Part shown: positions 1-8,858 of the stretch, one piece after another | How the letters are laid out: every line of letters begins with the position of its first letter | Position numbering within the stretch: the stretch's first letter is position 1 | NCBI GenBank assembly: GCA_002345575.1 | Contig: DDVX01000015.1 | Span: forward strand, 1-64,000 | Reading direction: 5' to 3' | Length of the DNA: 64,000 nucleotides | DNA from: Stutzerimonas stutzeri | Lineage (GTDB): Bacteria > Pseudomonadota > Gammaproteobacteria > Pseudomonadales > Pseudomonadaceae | Notes under the pieces: generated by a model | What the model was told of the DNA's origin: nothing | Seen by the model: the letters and a program-made list of their open reading frames with translations, nothing else | Database searches by the model: none | Program-made: the position numbers and the translations under genes

Positions 1-101
1 GATGGCCACTTTCAAAATCGGCGGAGGCTGAAGTCCGACAGTAACTCAGGGCTGCCTAAGACCATCCTTAGCAAATAGAAAAATGCTGTTTTTGCAGAAG
101 G

Positions 102-124
102 ACTGTTACCTGATAGGTAATAGT
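102..124. promoter_or_regulatory. Inverted repeat, possible operator
   Basis: The arms TTACCT and AGGTAA flank a GAT centre. The symmetry extends outward to ACT/AGT with one mismatch. The repeat overlaps the stop codon of the LysR gene, so it may be an operator for a leftward gene lying outside the window. No protein can be assigned to it. Confidence 0.35.
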
Positions 125-1080
125 CAGGTCGTTTGAGGCTCCGCATCGGTAGCCCAGTACTCCGGGTTTTGCACCTGTTTTTGATACTCGATGAGGAGCT
201 GCGGCAATTGCTGCTGAAGAAAATCTACCCACGTTCTCACCTTGGCATCCAGAAAACGTCTTGACGGGTAGAGCGCATAGAGGGTCTTTTCCTGCAACCG
301 AAAATGCGGCAATAACCGGACCAGTGAGCCACGCTGCAGTGCTGGCGCGGCTACGTAATCCGGCAGCAGACAGATGCCCATACCTGCCTCGGCAGCACTG
401 CTCATCGCTTCAGCGACGTTCACCTTGAAGGTCTTGCCCGGGACGACGACGTGCAAAATGTCAGCGCCTTCAGCCTTATCAATCAGAAAGTGCCAGGTGT
501 CGGTAAAGGCAGGATCAACCAGGTGCAGGCATCGATGGGCCTGCAAATCTGCAGGTGTGCTCGGCACACCCTGGCGCTCAAGGTAGTGCGGCGAAGCGCA
601 TACAATTTGAGAGACGCTGCCCAGGGGCTGGGCAATCAACTCGGAGTCAGGAAGCTCGTGGGACAACGTGATCAAGACATCGAGATAATCCTCGAGCAGA
701 TCAGGCTGGCGCTGCGATAGCACCAACTCTATGTTCACCTCGGGATAATGCTCGCTGTAACGTCCGGCCAGCGTGGTTAGCAGTTGGATACCCAAACCAG
801 TCAAAGCATGCACCCGCAAATTCCCACGCGGTGTCAGATGTGAGCCGCCAGCCTGAGCACAAGCATCATCAACCTGTTCGAGAATGTGCCGACACTGAAA
901 CAGAAATGCTTCGCCAGCCTCGGTCAAAGCCAGCCGCCGCGTGGTGCGGTGCAGCAACCGAGCCTGCAAGTGATTCTCCAGCTCCGACACCAGCCGCGAA
1001 GCCTGGGCGGTAGAAATTTCCGCCTGCTGAGCGGCAGCAGTAAAACTCCCAGCATCCACAACCCGCACAAAGGCGCGCAT
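124..1080 (-). CDS. LysR-family transcriptional regulator, start probably lost
   Basis: This is a LysR-type regulator of 318 residues. It has an N-terminal winged helix-turn-helix (about residues 10-60, with SFTAAAQQAEIS and a long linker helix) and a periplasmic-binding-like effector domain from about residue 85 onward. The regulated genes and ligand are unknown. Family members usually begin five to seven residues before the MRAFVRVV motif. Here the in-frame upstream codons give SLTLRA with no ATG, GTG or TTG before a stop, and AT-rich transposon-like DNA begins at about 1090. Homology therefore seems to run past the only available start, which suggests the mobile element removed the native start and promoter. 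The shortened protein might still fold. Confidence 0.85.
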   Translation of the reverse strand: MRAFVRVVDAGSFTAAAQQAEISTAQASRLVSELENHLQARLLHRTTRRLALTEAGEAFLFQCRHILEQVDDACAQAGGSHLTPRGNLRVHALTGLGIQLLTTLAGRYSEHYPEVNIELVLSQRQPDLLEDYLDVLITLSHELPDSELIAQPLGSVSQIVCASPHYLERQGVPSTPADLQAHRCLHLVDPAFTDTWHFLIDKAEGADILHVVVPGKTFKVNVAEAMSSAAEAGMGICLLPDYVAAPALQRGSLVRLLPHFRLQEKTLYALYPSRRFLDAKVRTWVDFLQQQLPQLLIEYQKQVQNPEYWATDAEPQTT

Positions 1081-1089
1081 TGCACGCAG

Positions 1090-1265
1090 TGTGAGTGACT
1101 CTTAAATATTGTAATTAATTTATCTCATTGAATTTATTATAAAAAGATACATTTGTTATCTTTTAATGTTGTAAAAAACAACCTGGTTAATATTTTTTTT
1201 ACATTTTTCAAAGTCCAGCTACGCTCATAACGAACTGTGATCTACAGAGGGATGCAGGGGGGCGC
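1090..1265. promoter_or_regulatory. AT-rich left end and tniA leader
   Basis: This AT-rich, non-coding stretch lies between the LysR remnant and tniA. It opens with TGTGAGTGACTC, consistent with the TGT start shared by Tn7-like and Tn5053-like ends. It contains TTGTAAAAAACAAC, a short inverted repeat, and poly-T tracts. Transposase-binding repeats are expected here but I could not define them. A purine-rich ribosome-binding site (AGGGGGG) sits just before the tniA ATG. Confidence 0.45.
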
Positions 1266-3113
1266 ATGGGGCAAATTGTGCTGCGGGAGGGCTTGGTTGT
1301 CGTCGCGAGGGGGCATGTTGCGACAGTTAATAAGTGTCTTCCTAACTTGATGGTCGAGGTTATCGTAAAAAAAAGTAGTGAGCAGTTGGTTGTCGACATT
1401 GACGAAATTGAGCATTTGCCCTCAAGGGATGAGGATAATATAAATCTCCTTCAAGTTGAGTCATTGTCAAGCCAGTCGACAGCAACTCTGGAGGAGTTGC
1501 AGGCCGCTCAGTCACAGTTCGATTTGATAAAGAGATACTTGGGAAAAGAACTCAACTTGGCTCAGGCGCTTGAGATAACAGGCGTCTCAAATGGTACCTT
1601 TTATAGAAACATTAAGCTCTATGATGAAGAGATTGGTCCCGCTTCTCTTCTAAGGATGAAAAGAGGGAACAAGAAAGGCTCGAGAAGGCTCATTAAAGAT
1701 ATCGATGACGTAATAAAGCAGGCAATCAAAGAGGCATACACAGGGAAGTCGGCAACCATAGCTGCAGTTTTTCGCAAAGCGGAAGAGTTATCCATTAGGC
1801 TTGGTTTAAAACCACCTTCACGATCGGCAATATCTGCACGACTCAAAGACATACCTGAAAAAGAACGTCATCTGAGAAAATATGGGCATGAGGCGACGAG
1901 TCAAAAATATGAAGCAAGACCAGGTAAAAAGGAAATTCATCTGCCGCTTGAATGGGTGCAGATGGATCATACCAGAGTAGATCTGATATTGGTCGATCAA
2001 ATTACACGTCGACCAATAGGCAGGCCATGGTTAACTGTCCTTATTGATGTCAAGACCAGGGTTATCCTTGGCTATTACCTAAGTCTATACCCGCCATCTA
2101 GTCTCTCTGTTGCCTGTGCTGTAGCGCATACCGCACTTCCTAAAAATCAATTCCTGAAAAGACTGGGAGTGAGCTCAGGTTTGCATCCATATTATGGGGT
2201 TCCCAAGCTCTTGCACATGGATAATGCAAGTGAGTTCAAAACCGTTAAATTTCAGCGCGCATGTGTACTACACAAAATTGACTTGAAATGGCGGCCAGTC
2301 GGGGCGAAGCATTATGGCGGTCATGTCGAGCGTTTGATCGGCACACTGATGACCGATTATGTGCACTTCTTGCCCGGAACTACTCACTCCAATCCGGTGA
2401 GTCGCAGAGGCTATGATAGTGAAAAAAATTCTGCCCTGACCTTCAAAGAGTTTTGCCAGTGGTTTGCGGGGCAAGTCGCTATTTATCATGGACGTAAGCA
2501 TAAAGGGCTGGGACGCTCTCCTGCAGCGGAGTGGAAGTCGCATTTTGTTGATTCCGAAAACAACGTTACTCATCCTCCGATAATTTCCGATCCATGGACG
2601 TTTCGCCTTGATTTCATGCCGGAGATGAGTCGAAAAATCCACCCTCAGGGCGTAACTCTAAATGGTAAATGGTACTGGAGCCCTGGATTAACTCCCCATA
2701 TTGGTAGAGAAAGAGTGGTTATTAAGTACGATCCGCACTCAATGGCGACAATATGGGCAAGGTTGGATGGAGTATATATTCCGCTGTACTTTTCAGATGT
2801 AACGACCAGTGACTTTGCATATGAGGAACACAGGGCACTATTGCGGTTTAGGCGAAAAGAAGGCGTCACACCAAATGGAGCACTGGAGGATCATGCTTTG
2901 ATAGATGTAATAGAAGAAAATGCGCAGTTAGTGAAGGGGGCGATAAAGAAGACAAAGCGAGCAAGAAAAATAATAGCTGCCAAATTCGAGCATGAAACCA
3001 GCACATGGGTCACAGACGAGGCTATATCAGCGACTGCTCCGGATAGGGTAGATGAAAAAATCAAAAAGCCTGATTACTCGAAAAAGGCAACGCCCTATTC
3101 TAGGAGGTCTTGA
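1266..3113 (+). CDS. tniA: TniA-type DDE transposase
   Basis: This is the transposase of the element, 615 residues long and of the retroviral-integrase fold. In transposons of this class TniA (TnsB-like) binds the ends and joins them to target DNA. The N-terminal half has helix-turn-helix segments. The rve core shows D234 (in QMDHTRVD), D319 (in HMDNASEF) and E355 (in GGHVERLIG), the spacing expected for a DDE triad. A Mu-type C-terminal beta domain and a basic tail follow. A strong ribosome-binding site precedes the ATG, and the stop overlaps the tniB start as TGATG. The AT-rich codon use differs from the chromosome. Confidence 0.93.
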   Translation: MGQIVLREGLVVVARGHVATVNKCLPNLMVEVIVKKSSEQLVVDIDEIEHLPSRDEDNINLLQVESLSSQSTATLEELQAAQSQFDLIKRYLGKELNLAQALEITGVSNGTFYRNIKLYDEEIGPASLLRMKRGNKKGSRRLIKDIDDVIKQAIKEAYTGKSATIAAVFRKAEELSIRLGLKPPSRSAISARLKDIPEKERHLRKYGHEATSQKYEARPGKKEIHLPLEWVQMDHTRVDLILVDQITRRPIGRPWLTVLIDVKTRVILGYYLSLYPPSSLSVACAVAHTALPKNQFLKRLGVSSGLHPYYGVPKLLHMDNASEFKTVKFQRACVLHKIDLKWRPVGAKHYGGHVERLIGTLMTDYVHFLPGTTHSNPVSRRGYDSEKNSALTFKEFCQWFAGQVAIYHGRKHKGLGRSPAAEWKSHFVDSENNVTHPPIISDPWTFRLDFMPEMSRKIHPQGVTLNGKWYWSPGLTPHIGRERVVIKYDPHSMATIWARLDGVYIPLYFSDVTTSDFAYEEHRALLRFRRKEGVTPNGALEDHALIDVIEENAQLVKGAIKKTKRARKIIAAKFEHETSTWVTDEAISATAPDRVDEKIKKPDYSKKATPYSRRS

Positions 3114-3973
3114 TGAGTTCTTATGAACACTTGACGGCGAGTGCTAGGGAGCTGGCCTGTTTATCAGGCGATATGCGATTGGCCGCGATTCAGCGAGACA
3201 GTTTTTATATTGATCACCCTCAGTCAGATAGTATTTTAATTATGATTGAGAACGTGTTGGCCGTTCCTAGAAGAATGCAGGCGCCGTGCATAATTGTAAC
3301 TGGTGCTCCTGGTGCCGGTAAAAGCTCAATCATTCAGCAGATAAGGAGTTCCGAAGCGCTCTCGAATCAGATTGCCTTTCTAGATATGACTGCCAATCCA
3401 TTTAATCTAAAGTTTGGTGAGTTACTTGTTTCGGCGCTAGGCCTCCCCCATGGGTTGATTAAGTTCGGACTGCCTAGAAAGGCCACGCTTCCAGCGGAAC
3501 TGGCCGAAGTGATCAAACTGAGAAAGATAAAGGCTCTGGTTATAGATGAGTTGCACGATTCATTACTTGTGGCGAGGCCGGAACAACTTAAGAATTTATC
3601 TATTCTAAAGGCATTATCCAATCATATTTATGGGTTATCTATAATAGGTTTTGGTATTGATCTAGCCAGGAATGCTTTGAGTATGGACGAGCAGTTCTCT
3701 AGGCGATTTTATAGCGTCCAGGTTGACGATTGGAGCGAAAGCGAGTCTTTTAGATCGTTTCTGGCTGGGGTTGAACAAAATCTACCATTAAGAAGACCGT
3801 CAAGCCTTGATGGTGCTGATGTTATTGGATTTCTTTTAGAGAATACCGGCGGGCGAATGGACTCTATTATGAACTCGATTAAGTCTGCTGCATGCTACGC
3901 AATAAAGTCTGGAGAGGAGCGCATCACAATAGACTCTTTGGCAAAAGCCATTTCGAGGCCGTGGAGTTACTAA
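3113..3973 (+). CDS. tniB: TniB-type AAA+ ATPase
   Basis: This AAA+ ATPase of 286 residues is the TnsC-like regulator that links target selection to the TniA transposase. The Walker A motif GAPGAGKSS lies near residue 65, Walker B is ALVIDELHD, and the fold ends with a helical lid. The ATG at 3113 has an AGGAGG site six bases upstream and overlaps the tniA stop. The tniQ start overlaps its own stop as TAATG, so the three genes are translationally coupled. Length and order match tniABQ operons. Confidence 0.92.
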   Translation: MSSYEHLTASARELACLSGDMRLAAIQRDSFYIDHPQSDSILIMIENVLAVPRRMQAPCIIVTGAPGAGKSSIIQQIRSSEALSNQIAFLDMTANPFNLKFGELLVSALGLPHGLIKFGLPRKATLPAELAEVIKLRKIKALVIDELHDSLLVARPEQLKNLSILKALSNHIYGLSIIGFGIDLARNALSMDEQFSRRFYSVQVDDWSESESFRSFLAGVEQNLPLRRPSSLDGADVIGFLLENTGGRMDSIMNSIKSAACYAIKSGEERITIDSLAKAISRPWSY

Positions 3974-5013
3974 TGAGTCTCCTTGACTTATGCCCTGCCA
4001 GCCTGGATGAGTGCTTTTCATCGTGGATATATAGATGCATGATGAAGTTTCCTTGGGTGAAATTTTCATTGGAAGGTATCAATGTAAGAGGTGAGTCTGA
4101 TAGGTTTGGTGGAATCGTCTACGAGGATCCGGATTTTGATATCGACTCTAGTTATGTTCAAGATGTTATATTGAGGCTAGACCTCGCTGAAGATGACTAT
4201 TTGCCATTCTTTGAGAAGAGGCCTGGCAAGCTTCTGTCATGGCAAAGTCGACGATTTTACTGCCCAGAGTGTATAGCGGAAGACGTTATAAATAATATTC
4301 TCCCATGTTGGAGGAGGGACTGGTGCAGCGCTATTTCTGTATTCTGTTCGTCCCATAAGAAAAAGTTGTCGAGCATTCGGTTTAATAATGAACCTATTGG
4401 TCGAGGTTGGCGAGCATTCTCTGAGCTTGCAAACTATCCCCACCCTCAATATCAAGGCACTAGAAACTATGATTTGTGGGAGAGCGAGAATTTGCAGAAA
4501 GCCCTTTATTACCTTGCGGCCCAAGTATTTGAATGGTATGGCGCTGACGAAGAAACAAGGTTAAATATTGCAGATACTGATGCTGCCTCAACTGCATCCT
4601 TCGATCTTGTTCTTGAGTTGTTGACCCAGGCCCCTAGCCTCCATAACTCAGGCGGTCTGTCTTGGGCGTTTACATTTGCTTTTAAATTGAGACTAGGGCG
4701 CTATCGAAAAGGTTACTCTTGGTTGCTTGAGAATGGCGTTAATGAGGTTGATATAAATCAAAGGATTTGTGGGGTGATTTTAGCTGGCAAGGTACTTGGG
4801 ATTCTGTCTGATGAAGAAGTTGGACGGCTGGATTGCATGGTGGATGATTTGTTTCCTTATTTCGGCCTCAGCAATCTAGAACTAGGGTTTACATGTGCAA
4901 ATTATAATTCTATTAGCGATTATGACTATCTTCTATCTAGGATTGGTCAGCTTCCATGCTCAAGCCAGAAGCGTTTCCATAGCTTTGTTGCGGGTTTGAC
5001 TCCAGAAACATAA
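3973..5013 (+). CDS. tniQ: TniQ-family target-selection protein
   Basis: This is a TniQ/TnsD-like protein of 346 residues. Its N-terminus (LCPASLDECFSSWIYR) is the usual TniQ opening. A zinc-finger region shows CPEC followed by a downstream Cys and a CSSH pair at about residues 93-130. TniQ proteins choose the target or deliver the complex to it. The start was chosen at the ATG overlapping the tniB stop. The C-terminal half is poorly conserved and could not be assigned. No tnsA-like nuclease and no tniR resolvase follow it. Confidence 0.88.
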   Translation: MSLLDLCPASLDECFSSWIYRCMMKFPWVKFSLEGINVRGESDRFGGIVYEDPDFDIDSSYVQDVILRLDLAEDDYLPFFEKRPGKLLSWQSRRFYCPECIAEDVINNILPCWRRDWCSAISVFCSSHKKKLSSIRFNNEPIGRGWRAFSELANYPHPQYQGTRNYDLWESENLQKALYYLAAQVFEWYGADEETRLNIADTDAASTASFDLVLELLTQAPSLHNSGGLSWAFTFAFKLRLGRYRKGYSWLLENGVNEVDINQRICGVILAGKVLGILSDEEVGRLDCMVDDLFPYFGLSNLELGFTCANYNSISDYDYLLSRIGQLPCSSQKRFHSFVAGLTPET

Positions 5014-5080
5014 GCAGATCTAAAGGGAATAAATTCTAACCTTTCTGGCAGCCTGTATGTTGGGAGTTTACCTTGGCGGA

Positions 5081-5692
5081 CTAGCAATCCAATGCAATTC
5101 GCATCCATCTCGGTATTTTGCTGGTCATCAATTTTATTAAGTCTTCAGGCCTAAGCGCTTTCTTGATCGTAGTAGTGCATTCCGGAGTAGCGCCTTCTTT
5201 ACCGAGATAAAACAGTGCACTGATAGCCATCCCCACCTCGGTCCCTGCATGCTGCATAACCATCGGTGCTGCATGTCTCAGCCGGACTTCAGCTTTCCCT
5301 ATGAATACTGAGCGGCTGGCTCCGTTGGTGTAATAGATTGGAATGAGCGACATCTGGGTACTGAGCCCAAACCTTCTGACGGCATTGGCACCATGGATCT
5401 GTAAAGACAGGTGCTTCTGCCTGGCAATCAGGCTAATCAATTGCCAGGGGTTGGGACGAGCCCTGGCAACGTAACGTCCGGGTTTCGGGCGCATATAAAT
5501 CCCGCGATACACCCGTTCGAGTTCGCCCCGGTAGACCAATCGAGCTATTGCTTTAGATACGGCGCTTTTCGCTCCAAACTCTTTGAAACGCCTGATGCTG
5601 AAAGGCTGACCTTTAGGTAGGCGCTTGACCCGTTGCGTAATCCGGGCGGATACCGACTGGGCTTGATCAGTGCTGAGCATCATGGCGTTCAC
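5081..5692 (-). CDS. DUF6088 family protein
   Basis: This protein of 203 residues has an N-terminal winged helix-turn-helix region (about residues 15-70, with FSIRRFKEFGAKSAVSKAIA and a short basic wing). It matches DUF6088, a group related to AbiEi-type antitoxin regulators. It follows the BPSL0761 gene with a 2-base gap on the same strand, so the two are probably co-transcribed. No toxin of the AbiEii kind is next to it. The function is unknown; a DNA-binding accessory or antitoxin-like role is an inference. Confidence 0.72.
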   Translation of the reverse strand: MNAMMLSTDQAQSVSARITQRVKRLPKGQPFSIRRFKEFGAKSAVSKAIARLVYRGELERVYRGIYMRPKPGRYVARARPNPWQLISLIARQKHLSLQIHGANAVRRFGLSTQMSLIPIYYTNGASRSVFIGKAEVRLRHAAPMVMQHAGTEVGMAISALFYLGKEGATPECTTTIKKALRPEDLIKLMTSKIPRWMRIALDC

Positions 5693-5694
5693 GT

Positions 5695-5958
5695 CTATAG
5701 CGTGAAGTCTAATGAGGAGCTGAAGAGCGGCTGATGGAACGCAATTACCCTTCGTCGATACTCATCATCTTGAGCATCGCTTACCAGGCACTCTTCGAGG
5801 CGCCCCAGCGAGAAAATCTGATCGGTGGTCGGGTAGTGCCTGAGCAGGCTTTTCGCATAGCTACGGATTTCATCAGGTAGTTCGGCGTTACGAGAGAGCT
5901 CTCGGAGAAACGCTTCGGTCTTGACGACACTCCGGGTTCTTTCATGAGGAAGGGTCAA
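5695..5958 (-). CDS. BPSL0761 family protein
   Basis: This is a small protein of 87 residues. Its opening MTLPHERTRSVVKTEAFL and the central LLRHYPTTDQI match the BPSL0761 family of uncharacterised proteins that often sit in genomic islands. It is directly upstream of the DUF6088 gene in the same orientation. No catalytic motif is visible and no function is known. Confidence 0.72.
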   Translation of the reverse strand: MTLPHERTRSVVKTEAFLRELSRNAELPDEIRSYAKSLLRHYPTTDQIFSLGRLEECLVSDAQDDEYRRRVIAFHQPLFSSSLDFTL

Positions 5959-6075
5959 AGCGGCTATCTCCTGATTCAGTTATCCCAATCTACGAGACCA
6001 GACGGGCAGCCGCGCGCTTACCCCCTAACTGGTCCGCGATTCGACGTGGTAGCTCATGGATTTTCAACTCAACAA

Positions 6076-6366
6076 TCAGCTCTTTCCCCAGTAGTTGTCT
6101 TTGCTGACCAGGCCAAAATCTTCAGAAGCAAATGGCTGATCATCATCGAACATGCCATTGACCATACGCTCCCGACGCAATCCACTCAGCACCCTGAAAA
6201 AGCAAGGCTCACAGAGATGCACTCGATAGTGCTCCCCGTCATGCTGTGAGCCATATCCCCATTGGGCTTCAAGCTTGCCGTATTGAAGACCGTAGCCGGA
6301 GATACGCGTTCCAGAGCGGCACACGTCGCAGGCCACATCGACCAATGCCTGCGATTTGATATCCAT
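6076..6366 (-). CDS. Small zinc-ribbon-like protein
   Basis: This hypothetical protein has 96 residues from the ATG at 6366, which has an AGGTGAGC site in front. Two CxxC pairs, CDVC near residue 14 and CEPC near residue 54, suggest a zinc ribbon. The middle is rich in Gly, Tyr and Gln. I do not recognise a family. It shares its strand with the flanking cargo genes, separated by 117 bases from BPSL0761. Confidence 0.6.
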   Translation of the reverse strand: MDIKSQALVDVACDVCRSGTRISGYGLQYGKLEAQWGYGSQHDGEHYRVHLCEPCFFRVLSGLRRERMVNGMFDDDQPFASEDFGLVSKDNYWGKS

Positions 6367-6455
6367 GCTCACCTCACGATTACGATTCAAGCGGCACAGA
6401 CCGGTTATGGAGTCACACAACCGAGATCATTCAAATAACCTCGACTGGCTAACCA

Positions 6456-7859
6456 TCAAAAGCAAGCCAACAACTGCTGCCTGTAATGTTGGGAAAAGCT
6501 GACCTGATAAGCGGGCTCAGCTGCAAAATCACTCAGCGAAATGATGTTCGCAGCCCGCAACCCAATACCCGATTCCGCGTCGCCTAGGACAACGCCATCA
6601 ATACCATCGATATGGTCAAAATCGCCAATCGGCTCAGGCCTGGAGCCTGTAGTAAGACCCGGCATCAGCACATCACTTAAAACCGCCAGGTCATCCGGCA
6701 GGTCATCCGCAATTCGCTCCGCAAAACCCTGAAGCGTCGGTTCCGCCAGCATGAATAGCCATGCTTGATCATCCGTTTCACCTGTGCGCCGCAGCACCCG
6801 CCCCAGCACTTGCCGGTAATGAAGTTCGGTGCGGATACGGCTGAGATAGCAGCACACTTGCAGACGGGGAATGTCGGTTCCTTCGCTGATCATTCCTACA
6901 GCGATAATCCAGCGGCAGGTGCTGCTCCGGAATGCATTGATCACCTGTTGCGCATCCGGGGTTTTGTTGGTCACGATACGGCACTCTTCACCCATTGCTT
7001 CCAGAGCCTGGGCTATTTGTTGGGCGTGTTCAATGTCGGTGGCCACCACCAAACCAGCTGCATCAGGCTTGATCATGCGCAACTCATTGAGCTTCCCGCA
7101 GCCGAGATCGAGGATCGGATTGATCACCTCGTCATGACGCAGCAGTTCCTCATAGGTGACAGATGACTCGCCCAACAGCTTGGCGATGCTGGGAAAAAGC
7201 CTCACGGAGCTATCCGTACCAAGTTCTTCCGTGAGTTTCACCTTCTGATTGTCGAGTAACACAATGCGAGGCGATCGGCACACGCTGTCGGTAATGGCGT
7301 CTTTCAAGCCATAACGGTAATCACAGATCAGATGCCCCTCGGGCGATGAGTAGCGAGCTAAGGCGATGGCCTTGTCGTCCGAACGCCAGGGCGTGCCAGA
7401 CAGGGCCAACGTGAAGGTAGCGCGATCCTGTATCCGATACAGTATCTGCTGCCCCCAGGCATTACTAAGTAGCGGATCGTGGCCGGCGCAATGGTGGATC
7501 TCATCGAAGACCACGAGCACCCGATAGTCATCAAGAAGCTGCCAGAATCCCTCATCACGGTATTCCATAGCCTGATAGGTATAGGCCGCCCCCACGGCAC
7601 CTATCTGGCCGTCGAGACGTCTGCCTAGCGCAGCCGCAAAGGTCGAACGAAAACCCTCCACGACCTGGCAGGACGGCGCAAAGCACAGCACCAAATCGAT
7701 TCTGTCCGACTCAAGCAGTCGGCTGGCCAGTTCTGCAGCCATGCGAGTCTTTCCGGCTCCCGGCGTTGCTTGGCAGAAGAAGTGTGGAGTGACAGTAAAG
7801 TGCTCCAGCGCCGTGTCGATGCAGCGGCGTTGCCAGTCTCTCAATAGTGTGGTCATCAT
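6456..7859 (-). CDS. Superfamily 2 DEAD/DEAH-type helicase
   Basis: This ATP-dependent helicase or translocase of 467 residues contains only the two RecA-like lobes. It shows Walker A TPGAGKTRMA (about residues 32-41), the DEIHH box (about 117), motif III-like LSGTPWR, and a C-terminal lobe with GMISEGTDIP and QVLGRVLRR. It resembles ResIII-type helicases of restriction and other defence systems but carries no nuclease domain. Its start overlaps the stop of the upstream winged-helix gene by four bases, so the pair is an operon divergent from the XRE gene. The substrate and partner are unknown. Confidence 0.85.
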   Translation of the reverse strand: MMTTLLRDWQRRCIDTALEHFTVTPHFFCQATPGAGKTRMAAELASRLLESDRIDLVLCFAPSCQVVEGFRSTFAAALGRRLDGQIGAVGAAYTYQAMEYRDEGFWQLLDDYRVLVVFDEIHHCAGHDPLLSNAWGQQILYRIQDRATFTLALSGTPWRSDDKAIALARYSSPEGHLICDYRYGLKDAITDSVCRSPRIVLLDNQKVKLTEELGTDSSVRLFPSIAKLLGESSVTYEELLRHDEVINPILDLGCGKLNELRMIKPDAAGLVVATDIEHAQQIAQALEAMGEECRIVTNKTPDAQQVINAFRSSTCRWIIAVGMISEGTDIPRLQVCCYLSRIRTELHYRQVLGRVLRRTGETDDQAWLFMLAEPTLQGFAERIADDLPDDLAVLSDVLMPGLTTGSRPEPIGDFDHIDGIDGVVLGDAESGIGLRAANIISLSDFAAEPAYQVSFSQHYRQQLLACF

Positions 7860-8443
7860 GCGGAGGCAAGCGTCTTGAGCGTCTTTTCGATGGCGCGAAG
7901 ATGGCCCAGCAGGCGCGAGCTTCGGTCTCTGGCCTCCAGGTACTCACTTTCGACCTTGTCCCGGAGATGCGGCATATCATCAATGAGTAGCTTGTATCGC
8001 TCCGCCTCGCCCATCGAGGCCAGGAAGTCCAGCCTGATCTCTTTGAGTAGCGCCTCCAGGTGCTGATCCGCATCGACTGATGGTTGAAGCGTCACCGCCG
8101 CATTATCGATCGCTGACGGCACCTGCTCTGGCTCACAAGCAGTCTTGCGGCTGTTCTCGAACCCGCTATCGATCAGCTCCAGCTGCAGATGTGCCGGGAT
8201 GGGCAGCAGGTGGTAGACCTGTCCCCGTACGCGGCGCTCTTCGTCATGCACTAGCCAACCTATGCGTAACATTCGGCGTATCTGTTCATATACATAGCGG
8301 CGTACATCGCCGATGCGATAGGTCATGCCTTCCAGGCGCTTGGCGTAGGCATCGCGCAGTTCACGGATCGTGAATCGTGTGCGGCCTTCCTCCTGAAGCA
8401 GCTCATACAGCCGCCTGTCGAAGATGAACGAGGCTGATTTCAT
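7856..8443 (-). CDS. Unrecognised protein, winged-helix-like and coiled coil
   Basis: This protein has 195 residues from the ATG at 8443. The N-terminal 75 residues look like a winged helix (FDRRLYELLQEEGRTRFTI and VRRYVYEQIRRMLRIGWLV). The C-terminal half is a predicted coiled coil rich in Glu, Arg and Leu. I do not recognise the family. The coupling to the helicase gene (ATGA-type overlap) implies that the two act together, perhaps as a DNA-recognition or scaffold subunit. Confidence 0.6.
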   Translation of the reverse strand: MKSASFIFDRRLYELLQEEGRTRFTIRELRDAYAKRLEGMTYRIGDVRRYVYEQIRRMLRIGWLVHDEERRVRGQVYHLLPIPAHLQLELIDSGFENSRKTACEPEQVPSAIDNAAVTLQPSVDADQHLEALLKEIRLDFLASMGEAERYKLLIDDMPHLRDKVESEYLEARDRSSRLLGHLRAIEKTLKTLASA

Positions 8444-8519
8444 TGCGGCACCAGAGGGGATAGCGCGAAAAATACGGATTATAGTCCGTGGCCTGCACGT
8501 CCGTAAACGCATGATATTG

Positions 8520-8542
8520 CCGTCTCAGCGGAATTGAGACGG
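8520..8542. promoter_or_regulatory. Operator-like inverted repeat before the XRE gene
   Basis: Perfect arms CCGTCTCA and TGAGACGG flank a 7-base centre immediately before the XRE start codon. A second, weaker dyad (ACGGA with TCCGT, about 8474-8489) lies between the divergent genes. The position suggests that the XRE protein represses itself and controls the helicase operon. Confidence 0.55.
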
Positions 8543-8544
8543 TC

Positions 8545-8775
8545 ATGGATAAGTTGGCGAGAGCGTTGGGCGAACGCATCCGCGCGCAGAGAAAGGCCTG
8601 CGGGATTTCTCAGGATGCCCTGGCGCTGGCCTGCAGCATCGACCGCAGCTATATGGGGCGGATCGAGCGTGGTGAAGTAAGCATCACCGTAGAGAAGCTG
8701 TATCGGATCGCAGGCCAGCTCGCCTGTGATCCGTCCTGTCTGCTACCCCAGATGTCAGAACTGGAACCAATCTGA
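8545..8775 (+). CDS. XRE-family helix-turn-helix regulator
   Basis: This 76-residue protein consists of a single Cro/C1-type helix-turn-helix domain (about residues 8-62, with GISQDALALACSIDRSYMGRIERG). Size and layout recall the controller proteins of restriction-modification operons. It is divergent from the helicase operon, and a perfect inverted repeat touches its start codon, which fits autoregulation. No methylase or endonuclease gene is nearby. Confidence 0.85.
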   Translation: MDKLARALGERIRAQRKACGISQDALALACSIDRSYMGRIERGEVSITVEKLYRIAGQLACDPSCLLPQMSELEPI

Positions 8776-8858
8776 ACGATCCCTGGGTTTAAGAAAGTCG
8801 CAGTTGGCCGTCGCGCGGTTGGGCAAGTGATTCACACGCTCGAGTATGGCTTGCCGGT

